A stretch of DNA of 64,000 bases from Acanthamoeba lenticulata (GCA_002179805.1 NAVB01000003.1:1-64000), one strand, 5' to 3'; positions 10,083-25,221 are shown, counted from the first letter of the stretch. Notes: generated from the sequence alone by a model not told the origin. Program-made: numbers and translations.

Positions 10083-12572
10083 ATGATGGGCCGCGACTTC
10101 TTCGCCAAAGGGATAACCTTTCTGCATGCCGCGGTGGCGCAGGATGCGGCACGCAATTACGAGGCGGCTCTCAAGCTTTACACTCGCGCGCTCGAGTTTT
10201 TCATAGCTGGGCTAAAATGTACCCCCCCCCCCTCTTCTTGGCTCTGGTGGTGGGCTTTCTTGAGCTGATGTTGCTACCACGTTGCAAACACAGACAGCAA
10301 GAATGAGAGGGAAAAGGCCATCATAAAAGAAAGGGCACGTCAATACATGGCCCGTGCCGAAACCATCAAAGCTGCCCTCAAAAGCGCCTCAAAGACCACC
10401 AGCACGACCACTCTGCCCTCAAGCGCACAACCCAAACAAGGTACAGCCCTCTTTGTCTCGACCTGGAAGAAGAAGAAGAAGATGGGGAAGCTGCCTTTTA
10501 TGTCTCTCCTTCTCTAACTTGCCCCTCTTTCCCTTCCCCGCCACGCCGCTTGCGACCAGCTGCTTCACCTGCTGCGGCGGCCCCCACCGGCGGCAAAGCC
10601 ACGGGCCGTCTCGCCGGCAAAGAGGCCGACGAGTCTCTGCGCTCAGCCCTCGCCGGTACGCCCCCCTGGTCTGGTCTTCTTGGCCGAATGATGGTGATGC
10701 TGATGGTGATGATGGTGGTCGCAGACACGATGTTGAGCGAGAAGCCCAAGCTCTCTTGGGACGACGTGGCCGGGCTGGGCCAAGCCAGGCGGACCCTGGA
10801 GGAGGCCGTGCTCCTGCCCCAGAAGTTCCCGCAGATGTTCTCAGGCGGCAAGAGGAAGGCGTGGAAGGGGATCCTCCTCTACGGCCCGCCGGGCACGGGC
10901 AAGAGCCACCTGGCCAAGGTGCTCGCCTCGGCCAGCGACGCCACCTTCTTCTCCGTCTCCTCGGCCGACCTTGTTTCCAAGTATTTCGGCCAAAGCGAGC
11001 GGTACATTCTTCACATTCTCACCCCAAACCGCGTGCGAGATGGCGCAGAATTCAAACAATGGCTATGCAGGCTGGTGCGAGAGCTCTTCATGATGGCCAT
11101 GGAGAAGAAGCCCTCCAGTACCTTCACCCTCTTCTTCACCCTTATTGGACCGTTGCGCCTGACCGCTGATTGGGTGCGCGCAGTTATCTTTATCGACGAG
11201 ATCGACGCCATTTGCGGGAAGCGGTCGGAGGGCCAGCAGGACTCCACCCTCCGCATGCAGACCGAGTTCTTGACCTGCATGACCGGTCCGCCCTCTTCCC
11301 CCTTCCCCAATCACATCACATGATGACGTCATCCATTCCCCTCGCTCCCTAACAATCAATCGTGCTCGATTCCTGCAGACATCGCCGACACCGAGGGCGT
11401 GCTCGTTATGGCCGCCACCAACAGGTGCGCGTGATCATATCTGCCCGGGCGGGTGGAACGTGATGTCTCATCATGCCCTCTCCTCGACAGACCGTTTGAT
11501 CTGGACCCGGCCGTGCGGCGGCGCTTCGAGAAGCGCATCTACATCCCGCTCCCGGACGAGGAGGCCCGCGTCCAGCTCTTCAAGAGTACGGACGACCGGG
11601 GGAGGAGGCGACCGCCGTCGGACCCTAACTCCAGCAAATCCCACGGAACGGCGATGATGACCCGTTGTGGGGGGGGGGGAATTGGTTGTCAACGTTGCGC
11701 AGTCCACTCGAGCGAGGACGGCGTGCACCTGGACGAGGACGAGTTTTCGCGCCTGGCCCATCGCACGGACGGCTTTTCGGGTTCCGACATCCAGAACGTG
11801 TGCCGGGACGCCCTCATGCAGCCTGGTGCGCTCCCTCATGTCCCTCATGACGTGTGTGTGTGTTGTGTGTGTGTGTGTGTTGCCCTAGACGACGCCTCGT
11901 GTGTGTGTGTGTGTGTGCGTGTATTGTCGGGACGTGAAGCTGAGGCTGCCTCCTCTCTCTCCCTCTGCCTGTCTGCGTGCCTGGTGTGTTGCGTTGTGTT
12001 GGCCAGTGCGCGCGTGCCTGCGTGCACAGTACTGGCGCCAGGTGGAAGTGGAGGACGCTGAGGGCCGGGCGGGCCGACGCTACGCTCCATGCTCGCCCGA
12101 CGTCGAGGGCGCCGTGCGGCTGGACATGATGCAGCTCACCCCGGACACCCTCGCCGTGCCCGACGTGCACCTGGTGCGCCCCGCCACCTGAGACGTTGTC
12201 GTCGCGTTCCTTGTTGTTGTTGCTGCTGCTGCTGTTGACCTCGTGCTTGGCGCGCGCCAACAACAACAACAACCAAAGGGCCACTTTGAGCAGACGCTGG
12301 ACGCCGTCAAGCCGTCGGTGGCGCCGGAGGACCTCCGCATGTACGAAGACTTTACGCGGATGTTCGGCATGGACGGCACCAACGCCGCCGCCAACGACGA
12401 CGACATGGAGGAGGAGGAGCAACAGCCTGCGGCGGCCGGGAAGGGCAAGCAAAGGCTCGTGGAGATGGAAGTCGAGCCAGCCCCGACTAGTAGCAGCACC
12501 AGCACCAGCAGCAGGAGCCGACGAAGGAGCGGCGGCTCCTCCTCTTCGCGCCAGCCCGTCTATGCCGTGTGA
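10083..12572 (+). CDS. VPS4: VPS4-type AAA ATPase with MIT domain
   Basis: Disassembles ESCRT-III filaments at endosomes and during cytokinesis. The N-terminal MIT domain ([20 protein letters not shown]...[14 protein letters not shown]) continues over an intron into [20 protein letters not shown]. The AAA core has [10 protein letters not shown], Walker A GPPGTGKS, the pore region [13 protein letters not shown], Walker B IFIDEIDA, the [19 protein letters not shown] sensor/arginine-finger region and [16 protein letters not shown]. The Vps4 beta-domain is seen in RYAPCSPD, and the C-terminal helix in [12 protein letters not shown] and YEDFTRMFG. About ten exons; the join after the last GT-rich intron is by family alignment. 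The protein runs about 60 residues past the normal end, with an acidic then Ser/Arg-rich tail. Part of the exon for that tail is duplicated at 26274-26369. Confidence 0.94.
11850..11925. repeat. GT microsatellite in a VPS4 intron
   Basis: Two interrupted GT-rich runs (about 11852-11880 and 11900-11922) lie in the intron after the exon that ends with CRDALMQP. No function is implied. It may be length-variable between strains. Confidence 0.75.
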
Positions 12573-12719
12573 TGCGTGAGCGTCAGCAGCCACCATTTAT
12601 CACGACTTTGTTTTGATTTTTTTAAATATATAATAATAATCAAAAGAAAAACATTTCCAGAAACGGCCAGAAAGGGACAGCAGCGTAAAGTTTGTCGTTT
12701 GTCGTTTACGCAAGTTTGT

Positions 12720-13920
12720 TCAGTTGAGCAAGGTGTACAGATTGGAACGCTTCTCGTGGTGGGTCTCCGTGACGGGGCTGGCTGCCGCGGCAGCGAGGAC
12801 GGAGAACGAACGCGGGTCGAAGGGCTGTTGTTGGTGTTGCTGCTGCCTGGGGTAGGGCGGAAGCTGCTGCAGCTGCGGCTGGGGCGTGCCGGGCAGGGGC
12901 GAGCTGACGGGCGACAGGCTGTGGTCGCTCTCGTGGCCGCACTGCGGGCTTCGCGGGCGCCTGATCTTGCCCTGCCGGGCGCCCTTGGCCACCGGCGTGG
13001 CCTCACCGCCCGCCAGCACCTCCTTCTTTTGGCGCCTCGAGAAGCGCATTCCACACGCGTTGCAGAGCCTGATAAGCAAAAAGGGCCAAGAAGCAACAGT
13101 GTGTGAGTTGGGTTGACACCGGAGCTTCAAGGAAAAAGAACGAAAAAAGAGGCGGAGGGGGGGGGGCGGAAAGAGAAGAGGAAAGACGCGTACGTGCTCA
13201 TCCCCTTAGGGCCGGAGCGCCATTGGTGGGTCTTCCAGTTGCCGCACTCGGCGCAAGTCTTGAGCGGGGCGCCTCCTTCAGGCTGCGCGGCGTGGGCCTG
13301 CTCCTCGGCGACGAGGGTCGCGTCTGTGGGTTCCTCAGTCGCCGGCTCGTGCTTCCGCCGCTTCTTCGACGTCGCGGCTTCGCTGCCTCGAGTTGAACTT
13401 CGGTCCTTCCGCTTCTTCTCCTTCTTGACCTTGACCTCTGGGGCAGTCGCCGGGGTGGTGGGTGTGGTCTGGGTGGCCGAGGCTGCGGCGCCGACGAGGG
13501 CCACGTGCTGCAGGATCGTGTAGCCGAGCAACTGGAGCCGCCTGTAGTCGAGGGCGCTCATCACGCCTGTCTTCTCGGCCTGCTCGCTCAAATGGCAAAC
13601 CTCTTGAGCCCAGGCGGCTATCTGTGGGTGGATGGCCACGAAGATGAGAATCGATCGATCCCAAGGGATGCCACCAATCTACTCGCATCAAGAAGAAAAA
13701 CGACAGGAAGGGCTGCAAGACGCACCGAAGAGAACGTGACGCGGGCCTCAGCCTGCAACATCAGTCCGCCTGCCGCAGAGGGCGGCGAGATGCCGTCCCA
13801 CGAGGGCTGCGGTGGCTTGTCGTCGACGACAAACTGTTGTTGTTGCTGCAGAAAGTAGGCAGCCTGCTGCAGGAAGGACGAGCCAGGCTGGGGAAGGCCA
13901 GAGTGCGGCTGGTGATACAT
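12720..13920 (-). CDS. GATA-type zinc-finger transcription factor
   Basis: Three exons on the minus strand (13920-13726, 13621-13194, 13068-12720) join in phase to 323 residues. Exon 1 is Gln/Pro-rich (FLQQAAYFLQQQQQF). Exon 2 has a basic, nuclear-signal-like stretch (KVKKEKKRKD, KKRRKHE) and the first half of the finger, CAECGNWKTHQWRSGPKG. Exon 3 completes it with LCNACGMRF. The spacing CX2C-X18-CX2C and the WR.GP.G...LCNACG signature are those of GATA fingers. A single finger and a Gln-rich C-terminal region suggest a DNA-binding regulator; the target is unknown. It is convergent with VPS4, with only 147 bp between stops, so the 3' regions are very close. Confidence 0.9.
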
Positions 13921-15040
13921 GTCGCGCGCCCTTGTGAGAGGCGAACCCTCTTTCGTGGTTGTTCTTTTTTGATCGGCTTGGCCAAGGCAGGTGTAGTCGC
14001 GGATGAGAAAGGTTGATGTTGCCGGAGATGTATGACCTGCAAGATGAGGTCCAAGGGCGCGGCCTTGAGGTAGAGAGGGTCTATAGATTTGAGTGTTTCC
14101 TTGAGAGGCAAGTGATGGTGGTTAACGATGGTTACTAGTATCGGGCTGGGCTTGGGGATGGGACAGATCGGAGTCAGCAAGAAAGGCGAAGAGAACTTCA
14201 AGCGAAGGAGAACTGAAACGGGGGGTCTGTGCTTGGTGTTGGTGAAGGGGGAGGGTTGGTGTTCTGTGCTTGGCAAGAGGCTGAGTGGCGAAAAGGGGCG
14301 GGCGTGAGAAGAAAGGCCGGCGGGGGGGAGGCGTCGATGAGAGGTAACGTGGAAGGCGAACAAGCTCGTTGAGGGTGGTGGCCTCGAGAGCACTAGTCTC
14401 CTCCAATGCCGACGCGCCCTGCGGGCGGAACGTGCTTGACATGCCCCAACGCTGCTCGATTCTGGGGCTGTCGTTGCGCTGTCGGCGGCATCATGTCCTT
14501 ATCCTGGTGTTGTGCTGTGTAGCCGACGGAGCACGAGCTGCGCTAAAACCAGGTTGTCTTTGCTGGCGGAGTTCTTCCATGGTTTGACCCTTACAACAAG
14601 CGCCATTAGGTAAGCTAGACATCAACGCCCGTTGGCTGGCGGTTTATGAGCCGCGCAACCCCGAGCCAATAACCAAAAATCGGGGCTAACAAAAAACAAC
14701 GACTGGCGGTGTGTTCCTCAGTCGTCCAGGACCACGGATTTTAATCCGCCGTTTCACGGGCAGCACACAGCACAGCGAGACGCAAAACCTGACGTCTGCT
14801 CCTCACGTACGCCAGCGTAGCATTCCCTGAGCACGTCAGGAAAACACTGCACGCTGTCGATGTTATCTTCTGCAGGAGCAAAAGGGGCCCACTCACTTGT
14901 CCATACGACATATCTGCAGTTGCAAGACTGCATCCCTCGTCCGTAGAAACAGGGTTGTGCCTCAACATCGTGGTAGCAAGACAGGCCTTTTTCTTGCTTG
15001 CCCGTGGCGCGTCATCGAAGGAAGATAGACGCGCCTCATG

Positions 15041-15055
15041 TGACGTCGGACGTCA
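15041..15055. promoter_or_regulatory. CRE-like inverted repeat
   Basis: TGACGTC and GACGTCA flank one central base. The half-site matches the bZIP/CREB-type TGACGTCA element. It lies about 260 bp upstream of the nucleoside hydrolase ATG. The regulatory role is inferred. Confidence 0.35.
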
Positions 15056-15090
15056 ACAACAAGCAGGGCACTGGCGGGCACATCACGCAA

Positions 15091-15109
15091 CAGTTTAGCG
15101 GCTAAACTG
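15091..15109. promoter_or_regulatory. 19-nt inverted repeat upstream of nucleoside hydrolase
   Basis: CAGTTTAGC and its exact reverse complement GCTAAACTG are separated by a single G. It lies 50 bp downstream of the CRE-like repeat and about 205 bp before the start codon. It could be a dimeric transcription-factor site; the factor is unknown. Confidence 0.35.
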
Positions 15110-15315
15110 AGGCGGGCACTTTTTCTGGCAAGCAGCGCCGAATTTGTCGTTGTGGCGCCACACGCTTTGGGGCCGAAGAATGTAGCACTATCCCCTTGGC
15201 CTTAGCGCCTGACACCGCACTTTGGCCCATCACTGCCCACCAATCGACGAATTCAAACAAGACAGCCACCACACCAAACTATGTGCGTTGTATTTCCTCC
15301 TTCCCAGAGGACATC

Positions 15316-16632
15316 ATGCAAGGGTACGCTGCTGGTCTGCTGTTGCTGCTTGCCATATTGTCCAACGCCTTGGCGTTGAACGGGTCCAGCGAGAAGCCTA
15401 CGGTGTTTGTTTTCACGGAAGCCAACCTTGATGACCACATCGCCATCAAGCTGCTCCTCAAGTATTCCAGTATCGATGTGGCTGGCTTGATCACGAGCTG
15501 TGCTGGCTTCTGCAACATGGGCCCTGGGATCCAGGTATGTTCCACCTTTGATCTTGTGGTCCACACTTGAACCAACCTCACATCAACATGGAGAGTGCAG
15601 AATCTGTTTGGCCTGCTGGCGGTACTATCCCGTTCTATTCTTTTTGAGGATCAACATGGTGTTGTGCTTACACCGGAAATTTTTTGTCCCTGCAGTTCAT
15701 GGGACGCGACGACATCCCGGTGTGGGCTGGCGAGGGTTACGCCTCCATCGAGCTTGACACCGGAGACTACGGCTGTCGCTACCAAAAGGCCGTGCCGCTG
15801 TCCCCTTATGGCAAGGTAAAGACCAAACCTCTCGCGACTCGTTTATGACGCCAAACTCATCCTGTGCACCAGATGTGGGCCGACACCATCGTGGGGATGA
15901 ACAGCCGCTACCCGCGGCTGACCAACCCAAAGCGAAACTATCATCCAAGCTTCCCGCAGGTGTACGACGAGCTGCCTCAGATTGTGGCGAAGGTTGACGG
16001 TCCTGTGGTCTTCCTGTCGCTGGGCACCCTGACAGAGATCGACTACCTCTTCCGACGGCATCCCGAGCTCAAGAAGCGTGTAGAGCGCCTCTACATCATG
16101 GGTGGTGCGATCCACGTGCCCGGCAACCTCTTCTTCCCCTTCGACCACCCGCCCAACCGCGTCTCCGAGTACAACCTGTACGTGCAGCTTCTACTCGTTC
16201 GTGATGGTGAAAAAGCTGATGTGGAACAGCTACTTGGATCCGGACTCGGCGCGCAAAGTCTTCGCCTCGGGCGTGCCCATCACGCTGGTGCCGCTTGATG
16301 CCACAAACCACTTCCCCATCTCTGAAGCCTTCCTCAGCAACTTCACAACCGACACCAAGGAGGCCGAGTTCGCGCGAGACCTCATGCGCACCATCCTTCA
16401 AGCGGGCGTGCCCTTTGCGCTGTGGGACCCGCTTGCTGCCGGAGTGCTGGCCGATCCCACCATCATCACGGAGCAGATGACCCTCAACCTGACCGTGGCC
16501 ACCGGCAACTTGAAGGAGCAGGTTGGCCGCGTCGAGGTCGACGACGAGGCGGGCAAGCCTGTTCAAGTCGTCTTCAACGCCAACCAGGCCTTCTACGAAA
16601 CCTTCAAGCAAAAGCTAAACGAAGAAAAATAA
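15316..16632 (+). CDS. Inosine-uridine preferring nucleoside hydrolase family, secreted or vacuolar
   Basis: Exons 15316-15534, 15601-15621, 15696-15815, 15873-16177 and 16230-16632 join in phase to 355 residues. The protein starts with a signal peptide (MQGYAAGLLLLLAILSNALA). Family features are LDDHIAIKLLL near the N-terminus, RDDIPVWAGEG, VVFLSLGTLTEI, LYIMGGAIHVPGN, EYNLYLDPDSARKVF, ITLVPLDATNHF and WDPLAAGVLADP. Such enzymes hydrolyse the N-glycosidic bond of nucleosides for purine/pyrimidine salvage. The N-terminal metal motif, normally DTDPGxDD, reads FTEANLDD here, so the catalytic base position is Glu and the enzyme could be altered in activity. Exon 2 is only 21 nt. Confidence 0.88.
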
Positions 16633-17005
16633 ACACACCCTCAACATGTTGTACCATAAGTGGCCGGACCTTGCCGGGGTTCAAGTGCTGGAGGACAATG
16701 TTAGGGTCGGCATAGCACATACGTTGGACCGAGGCGTAACTGACTGCCCCTCTTACGGGGCCGTCGGTGTCCAGTCTGGCGTTAGAGCGTATGGGATCGA
16801 GTTCGTCTGCTCAAGCACGCACTTCATGCGTGTGAGAAGGACTAGCATCCCACATCTTCAACACTCTCCGAACGAAAAGAACAAAACCGAATTGAAAACG
16901 ATCCGCGGGCCTAATCGCAAAGATCTGACGAATGATGAGATTTTGTGCGATTAGATTAAATGGACTACAAAAAAATGAACTTTGTTGGTGATGCTATTTG
17001 TTTGT
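16633..17005. other. Short convergent spacer
   Basis: About 370 bp between the convergent stops of the hydrolase and MCM7. It contains a 102-codon ATG-started open frame (16646-16954, plus) that resembles nothing I know and begins 14 nt after the hydrolase stop. It is most likely 3' UTR. Confidence 0.4.
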
Positions 17006-20341
<3,336 letters not shown>

Positions 20342-20582
20342 GCCAATTGAATTTTGTTCGCAACCAATGGAGGCTGTGGTCGTCTTGTTTGTCGTTTTCC
20401 CGCCGAAACAAATGGCGCCAAATATTAATGGTATGTTCGGAAAAGATGTATTTTCTGTACTTTCTTTCAGCGTAGCCCAGCAAGCGGTTTGTTTTTGCTG
20501 CCATACGCCAAAGACTCGATTTTTTTCAATCGAGCACCACATATCGTTTCCTCTTTGTTGACCTGTAAGGTTCATCGTTTTA
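20342..20582. promoter_or_regulatory. Divergent promoter region, MCM7 and USP gene
   Basis: Only 241 bp separate the two start codons, so both promoters must lie here or inside first introns. The stretch is AT-richer than its surroundings and includes CAAATGGCGCC around 20410. No clear TATA box was assigned. Confidence 0.4.
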
Positions 20583-23500
20583 ATGGTACGTTATTTGTCC
20601 ACGGCTTGCAACACACGCGCACACGATCCTTATTTCTTCACTCTGTAGGGGAACGAGAACAACGACAATTTGGAATTTCTCATCTCAGCAGGCCTTCCAC
20701 GTGGAGGTGCACTGGAATGCCTCAGGGTACCCTCTCCATCCTTATGAGGCACTGCGTGCATGTTTTGACCCTTGCACTTCAGAGGGCAGGAGGAGACATC
20801 GCTCGTGCTATCGAGGTGTGGACTGAGATCCAGGGATCATGGAAAGAAACCCAAGCAACTAAGCCACCCAGCGCTGCCAATCCACCCAACGTCGCTGATC
20901 CTCCTGCGTTGACGCCCGATCTTCTCACAAACGCGCTGAAGCAAGCAACGGGCAATGCTCCAGCCCCGTACGTTGCGCTGTCATCTTGCATTCCAAAAAG
21001 TCCATTCTCACCACTAGACGGTGCACACGCGACTCTTCCTGCACAGAAAGCCCAATGACGAGGATGAAGAATTGAAAAAAGTGCTTGAGCTTAGCAAGCA
21101 GCAGTTCTCTGGAGAGCCAGCACCGGCCCTCAGTACGCAGTAGCGATTTATTCTTTTATTTAGTCCTTTAGGTCCGCTCAAGGACCCTTGTTGATGCCAC
21201 AACATCCAAATGGCCAGGCAAAGAAGACCACGACTTGCAGCTTGCCATGGCAGCCAGCCTGAAGAACAACAATCAAATGGAGGTTGACCAGAGCGGCTTG
21301 GGCCTCTCTGCGGATGACATGTACGTGATGTGCAACCCTTTTCCTCCTTAACTCTTCGTGGGTGAGGCTGAGGCGCTCACTGTCTGTCTATACATGTTCT
21401 GTTCTCTTTTAGGCAACTCCAACAGGCCGTCGCGCGTTCACTGATGGAGAACGGCGTCGGCGCCGATGCGGTAGGCCTAGTTTCCAACAACCCCAACCAT
21501 CGTAAGCGTGAAGGGGGCCTGCCCGTCGGTCTCCGCAACGTGGGCAACACTTGCTACTTCAATTCGCTTCTGCAGGTGCCTTGTCCTTCTCTTGCTGCCC
21601 TCTGCGACAAGTCTTGAATAACAATGTCGATGGCGCGACGCTATAGACTTATTTTTACATTCCGAGTCTGCGACGAGCCATCCTTTCCTTCCCGGCTGAC
21701 GAGGCGGCGAAGAAGACGGAAAATGCTGGAACTGTCGAGTGTACGCCCGTCGTCTCTGAAGTCACCTATCAATCGAACCGACTTACCAATCAATGAATGC
21801 GTGCAGTCATGAAAGAGCTGCAGCGGATCTTTGCCTATTTTCTTTTTACCAACCAGAAGTGGGTCGACCCGTCTCCCCTTCTGAAGAAGATCCTCGACCG
21901 CAACGGCACACCTGTAAATATCGGCAACCAAGAGGACGTCAGCGGTACCCGCAGCTCTTTTTTCCTCCCCTTACGGCGAAGAATTGCTGACACGAGGCTG
22001 CTCTGATCTCGGACAGAATTCAACGAACTGTTTTTGGAGAGGATTGCAGAGGGTCTGGACCTCACTTCTTCTCTCACCGACTCCAAGAACAACTCCCAGA
22101 TTATCAAAACGTATGTTATCTGTTTTAATTTATTTTAATTTGTTTTAATTTTTGCTCCCGTGGACGTCCTGGTCTCACAACCGCGCGCTTGGCCCTCCCA
22201 GCATGTTTCAGGGATTGGCCGTGGAGTACCTGAATGCGGCCGAAGCTGATGGCACGCCCATTGAAACCACCCAGGACGGCGTCGTTGTAGCCCATCTGGT
22301 ACTTCACCCATCAATGTCGATTTTGCTTTCTTCCTCAAATTATTAACAATGTACCCCATCTAGATCTTGCCGGTGGTGGAGGAGGAGAAGGACATCTACG
22401 AGGCGCTCGACAGCTACATGGTTGATGCGGTCGACTACACCACCGAGAAGGGCCACCGCACCGTGGCCGAGCAGTCCAGGTGGTTCAAGAAGCTGCCGCC
22501 CGTGCTCATGCTCCAGCAAAACGTTTGACCCCCTACCCTCGCTCATGGGCTTTGCAAGCGGCTGACCTGTGCGCCGCCAACAACAGCGCGTCAAGTTCGA
22601 AGGGGCAAGCGGATCCTACCGGAAGCTCAATACGCCATTGCGTTTCGACCTCGAGGTTTTTATGGACCGGTATTTCCTTGAGCACCGGGAGGAGACCACT
22701 AAGGTCCGACGCGTGGTCGCCCAATGGCGGGCCGACCTCAACGTCCTTGACAAGGAGATCAAGGCCATCACCAACTTCAAGGTTGCCTTTCCTCTCTATT
22801 TCTTCATGGACTGGCGTTTAATTTTAAAAAATTGTTCTTTTTTACAACCTATTTTGCTCCATTTTCTGGACATTTATTCAATATTTTATTTCGTTGCTGG
22901 TGCAGGGCCGTTCGCATGGGCTACCAGATGCGCTGCAGAGCGTGGTGGACTACCTGAGCGACAAGGACGCTGCCGGGGAGCCCGGCTTGGCTGCCTCCAT
23001 CCAGCTGCTGGGCGGCTTCTTCAAGGTCGAAACCGAGAAGCTCAACCGTACGTCCTTTGCACCGCAATCGCCGGTCCTACTTGGCTGGGCTGGACCTAAT
23101 ATGCCGCACGCGCACACGCAGAGCTCCAGGAACAGGCGCGGACCTATCGCACCAAGATCACCGGAGCCTACGATCAGTTCCCGCGCAAGTCGTCGTATTC
23201 GCTTTTCGCTGTGTGGATTCACGCCGGCGTGGCCGGAAGCGGTCACTACTGGGCCTACATTCGTGCCGGCAAGAAGAGGAAGCTCTCCGCGCCTCCCGCC
23301 GCCGACGCTGGTGACGACAGTACGCCGCCTCGCGTCGTTGACCTGGCTGGCGTTGGGCGGTCACTCATGCGGTGGCGGCCTGCAGCCAAGGGTAAGGAGC
23401 CCATGCAGGTAGAAACGGACGACAAGGACAAGACCCCTGAGGCGGCGCCCACGACGGAGCTCGAGATGAGCGATAGGACTCCAGAGGAGCAGGAGAAAGA

Positions 23501-25221
23501 GTGGCTCAAGTTCAACGACATCGTCGTCAACGAGGTACGAAAAAATTGTGTTTTATTTTCTAAAGTTCTTCATTTTTTAAAAAGCAAATTTAACAATTTA
23601 TCGGCGGGTAACAGGCTGACGCGGCGACGGTGTTTGCCGACGCCATTGGCGGCTCGGGCACGACGACGGCCTATTTCTTGATCTACGTGGAAACCGATAC
23701 GCTCAAGGCCATCCAGGAGGCCTTCCTCCCCGATGCTGAAACCGATGGTCAGTTCCTTTCCACCAAGACTGTTCGGGTATGCCTCCTCCGTCACCTTCAT
23801 CGCCATTACCATTAGACTCATGGTCAACAACGAACAGGACGAGATTGAGGCCGACAATGTCAAGTTCCTGGAAACGCTGGAGAAGTTTAACAAGAGTGCG
23901 TCGGAGGACAAGGTGACCCAGTTCAAGAACACTTACGAGAACAAGCTCGCCGAGGCCCGCCAGTATGTCGAGGACGCCCTCTACACCGCCAACGTCAAGG
24001 ACCTACGCGTCAAGAGGTGCCACCACTTATCCACCCGCTCGCCTTTTGTTGTGGCCGTGATTCTGACGCCTTGGAGTGCAGCTTCTACGCGTATCTGACC
24101 GCGATTGGGATGGAGGATCTGGCGCGCAACGAAGTCATCAAGGACGTCTACGTGCAGACCTTTGAGAAGGGTATCGAGAAGGACATGGACTCGAGCTACT
24201 ACAAGAAGGTGGTAGAGATCGTGGGCGAAGACAACGTCCAGCTGGCCGTCGCCAGCGTATTCGACACCTCTGTACGCACGCTTCTTCCTCCCCTCCCCCG
24301 CATGTCGTTCCTCACCGCGCGTGTGGGCAGACGGACGCGCTGCGAAAGGAATTCCAGGACTTTAGACGAACGGCGCAGCTCTACTCGGCGGGACTGGGCT
24401 TCTTCCTGGAGCGCAAGTATGACCAGGCCATCAACGCCTTCAGGCTCGCCCTCATCGCCGACAACCAGGTCCAGCGCATGGAGGTCAAGCGGGCCAACCA
24501 AATCAACTGCACCGTGAAGTTCTGTCTCCATGTACATCCTCCCCCGCACGCACGTGTGTGTTTGTTATGCCGCTGACGCGCTTTGGGGTGTTGCAGCAAA
24601 TGGCGGAGGAGGCCAAGCAGAGCATCATGGCGGGGGACCCTGTGGGCGCGATGCCGCTGCTCAACCAGGTGGCCCTCTTTGCCGTGCAACTGCTCGACCG
24701 CGCCGATCCTCTCTTCATTCAGTTCAAGACCGACCTCACCGGGTGGTTCAACGAGCGTTCCCTCCCCATGCCCGCTGAAGGTGCCGCCGCTTTCCTCTTG
24801 TCTCCACCGTCGCCCCAAGTCCTCCACCGCTGACTCTCTTGTGCTGCTTGTGTTCTTTAAATTTTAATTCATTTTCGTTTGCAATAATTTTGTTCGTTTT
24901 TGTGAAACAGCCTACGCACAGCTCAACCAGGCAGTGGGCACGCTGCTGGCGCCGGCGTTCGCGGTGACGCAGACGAGCCCCAAGCCACTGAGCCTGCCCG
25001 ACTATGGGCGTGGCGAGACCGAGAAGTGGGAGGGCGTCGCGCGGCGGCAGCACGAGCAGCTTACGGGCCTCCAAGAGCGCTCCCCGCACCTGTGGCTCGC
25101 CCACATGCCCCTCCCGCCGGAGCGGCCTCCTGCCCCCACGGCCGACGCCAGCGCTACGTCGACCACCACGTCATCGTCTTCTTCGTCCGACGTGGCCAAC
25201 ATGTCCCGCTACATCGCCTAA
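20583..25221 (+). CDS. Ubiquitin-specific protease, USP25/USP28-like
   Basis: A cysteine deubiquitinase built like USP25/28. An N-terminal UBA-like segment (EFLISAGLPRGGALECLRR, then GGDIARAIEVW) is followed by three UIM-like helices (EELKKVLELSKQQF, DLQLAMAASLKNN, QLQQAVARSLMEN). The catalytic domain follows. The Cys box is LRNVGNTCYFNSLLQ with Cys at 21552-21554. QEDVSEFNELFLE lies downstream and the His box is AGSGHYWAYI with His at 23244-23246. VMKELQRIFAYFLF and WVDPSPLL match USP25/28. The C-terminal helical region runs to the stop at 25219-25221. About 18 exons. The best start is ATG 20583-20585 followed at once by an intron (20586-20648) and exon 20649-20726. One UIM-region join near 21140 is uncertain. 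Confidence 0.87.

Larger units (their letters stand above)
13921..15315. other. Long intergenic region with two palindromic sites
   Basis: About 1.4 kb between the divergent GATA-factor and nucleoside-hydrolase starts. 13930-14440 is Ser/Pro/Thr-biased in several frames and is probably 5' UTR or promoter of the GATA gene; no conserved protein is seen. Two inverted repeats lie at 15041-15055 and 15091-15109. No tRNA or other RNA gene was recognised. Confidence 0.5.

Noticed and set aside
11850..11925. GT run as Z-DNA or regulatory element
   Set aside because: Simple intronic microsatellite; nothing else supports a function.
13761..14393. 210-codon minus-strand frame upstream of the GATA gene
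   Set aside because: Overlaps GATA exon 1 in another frame and is Ser/Pro/Arg low complexity; treated as leader or promoter.
16646..16954. 102-codon ATG-started frame after the nucleoside hydrolase
   Set aside because: No recognisable similarity, mixed codon use, and only 14 nt after the preceding stop; most likely 3' UTR.
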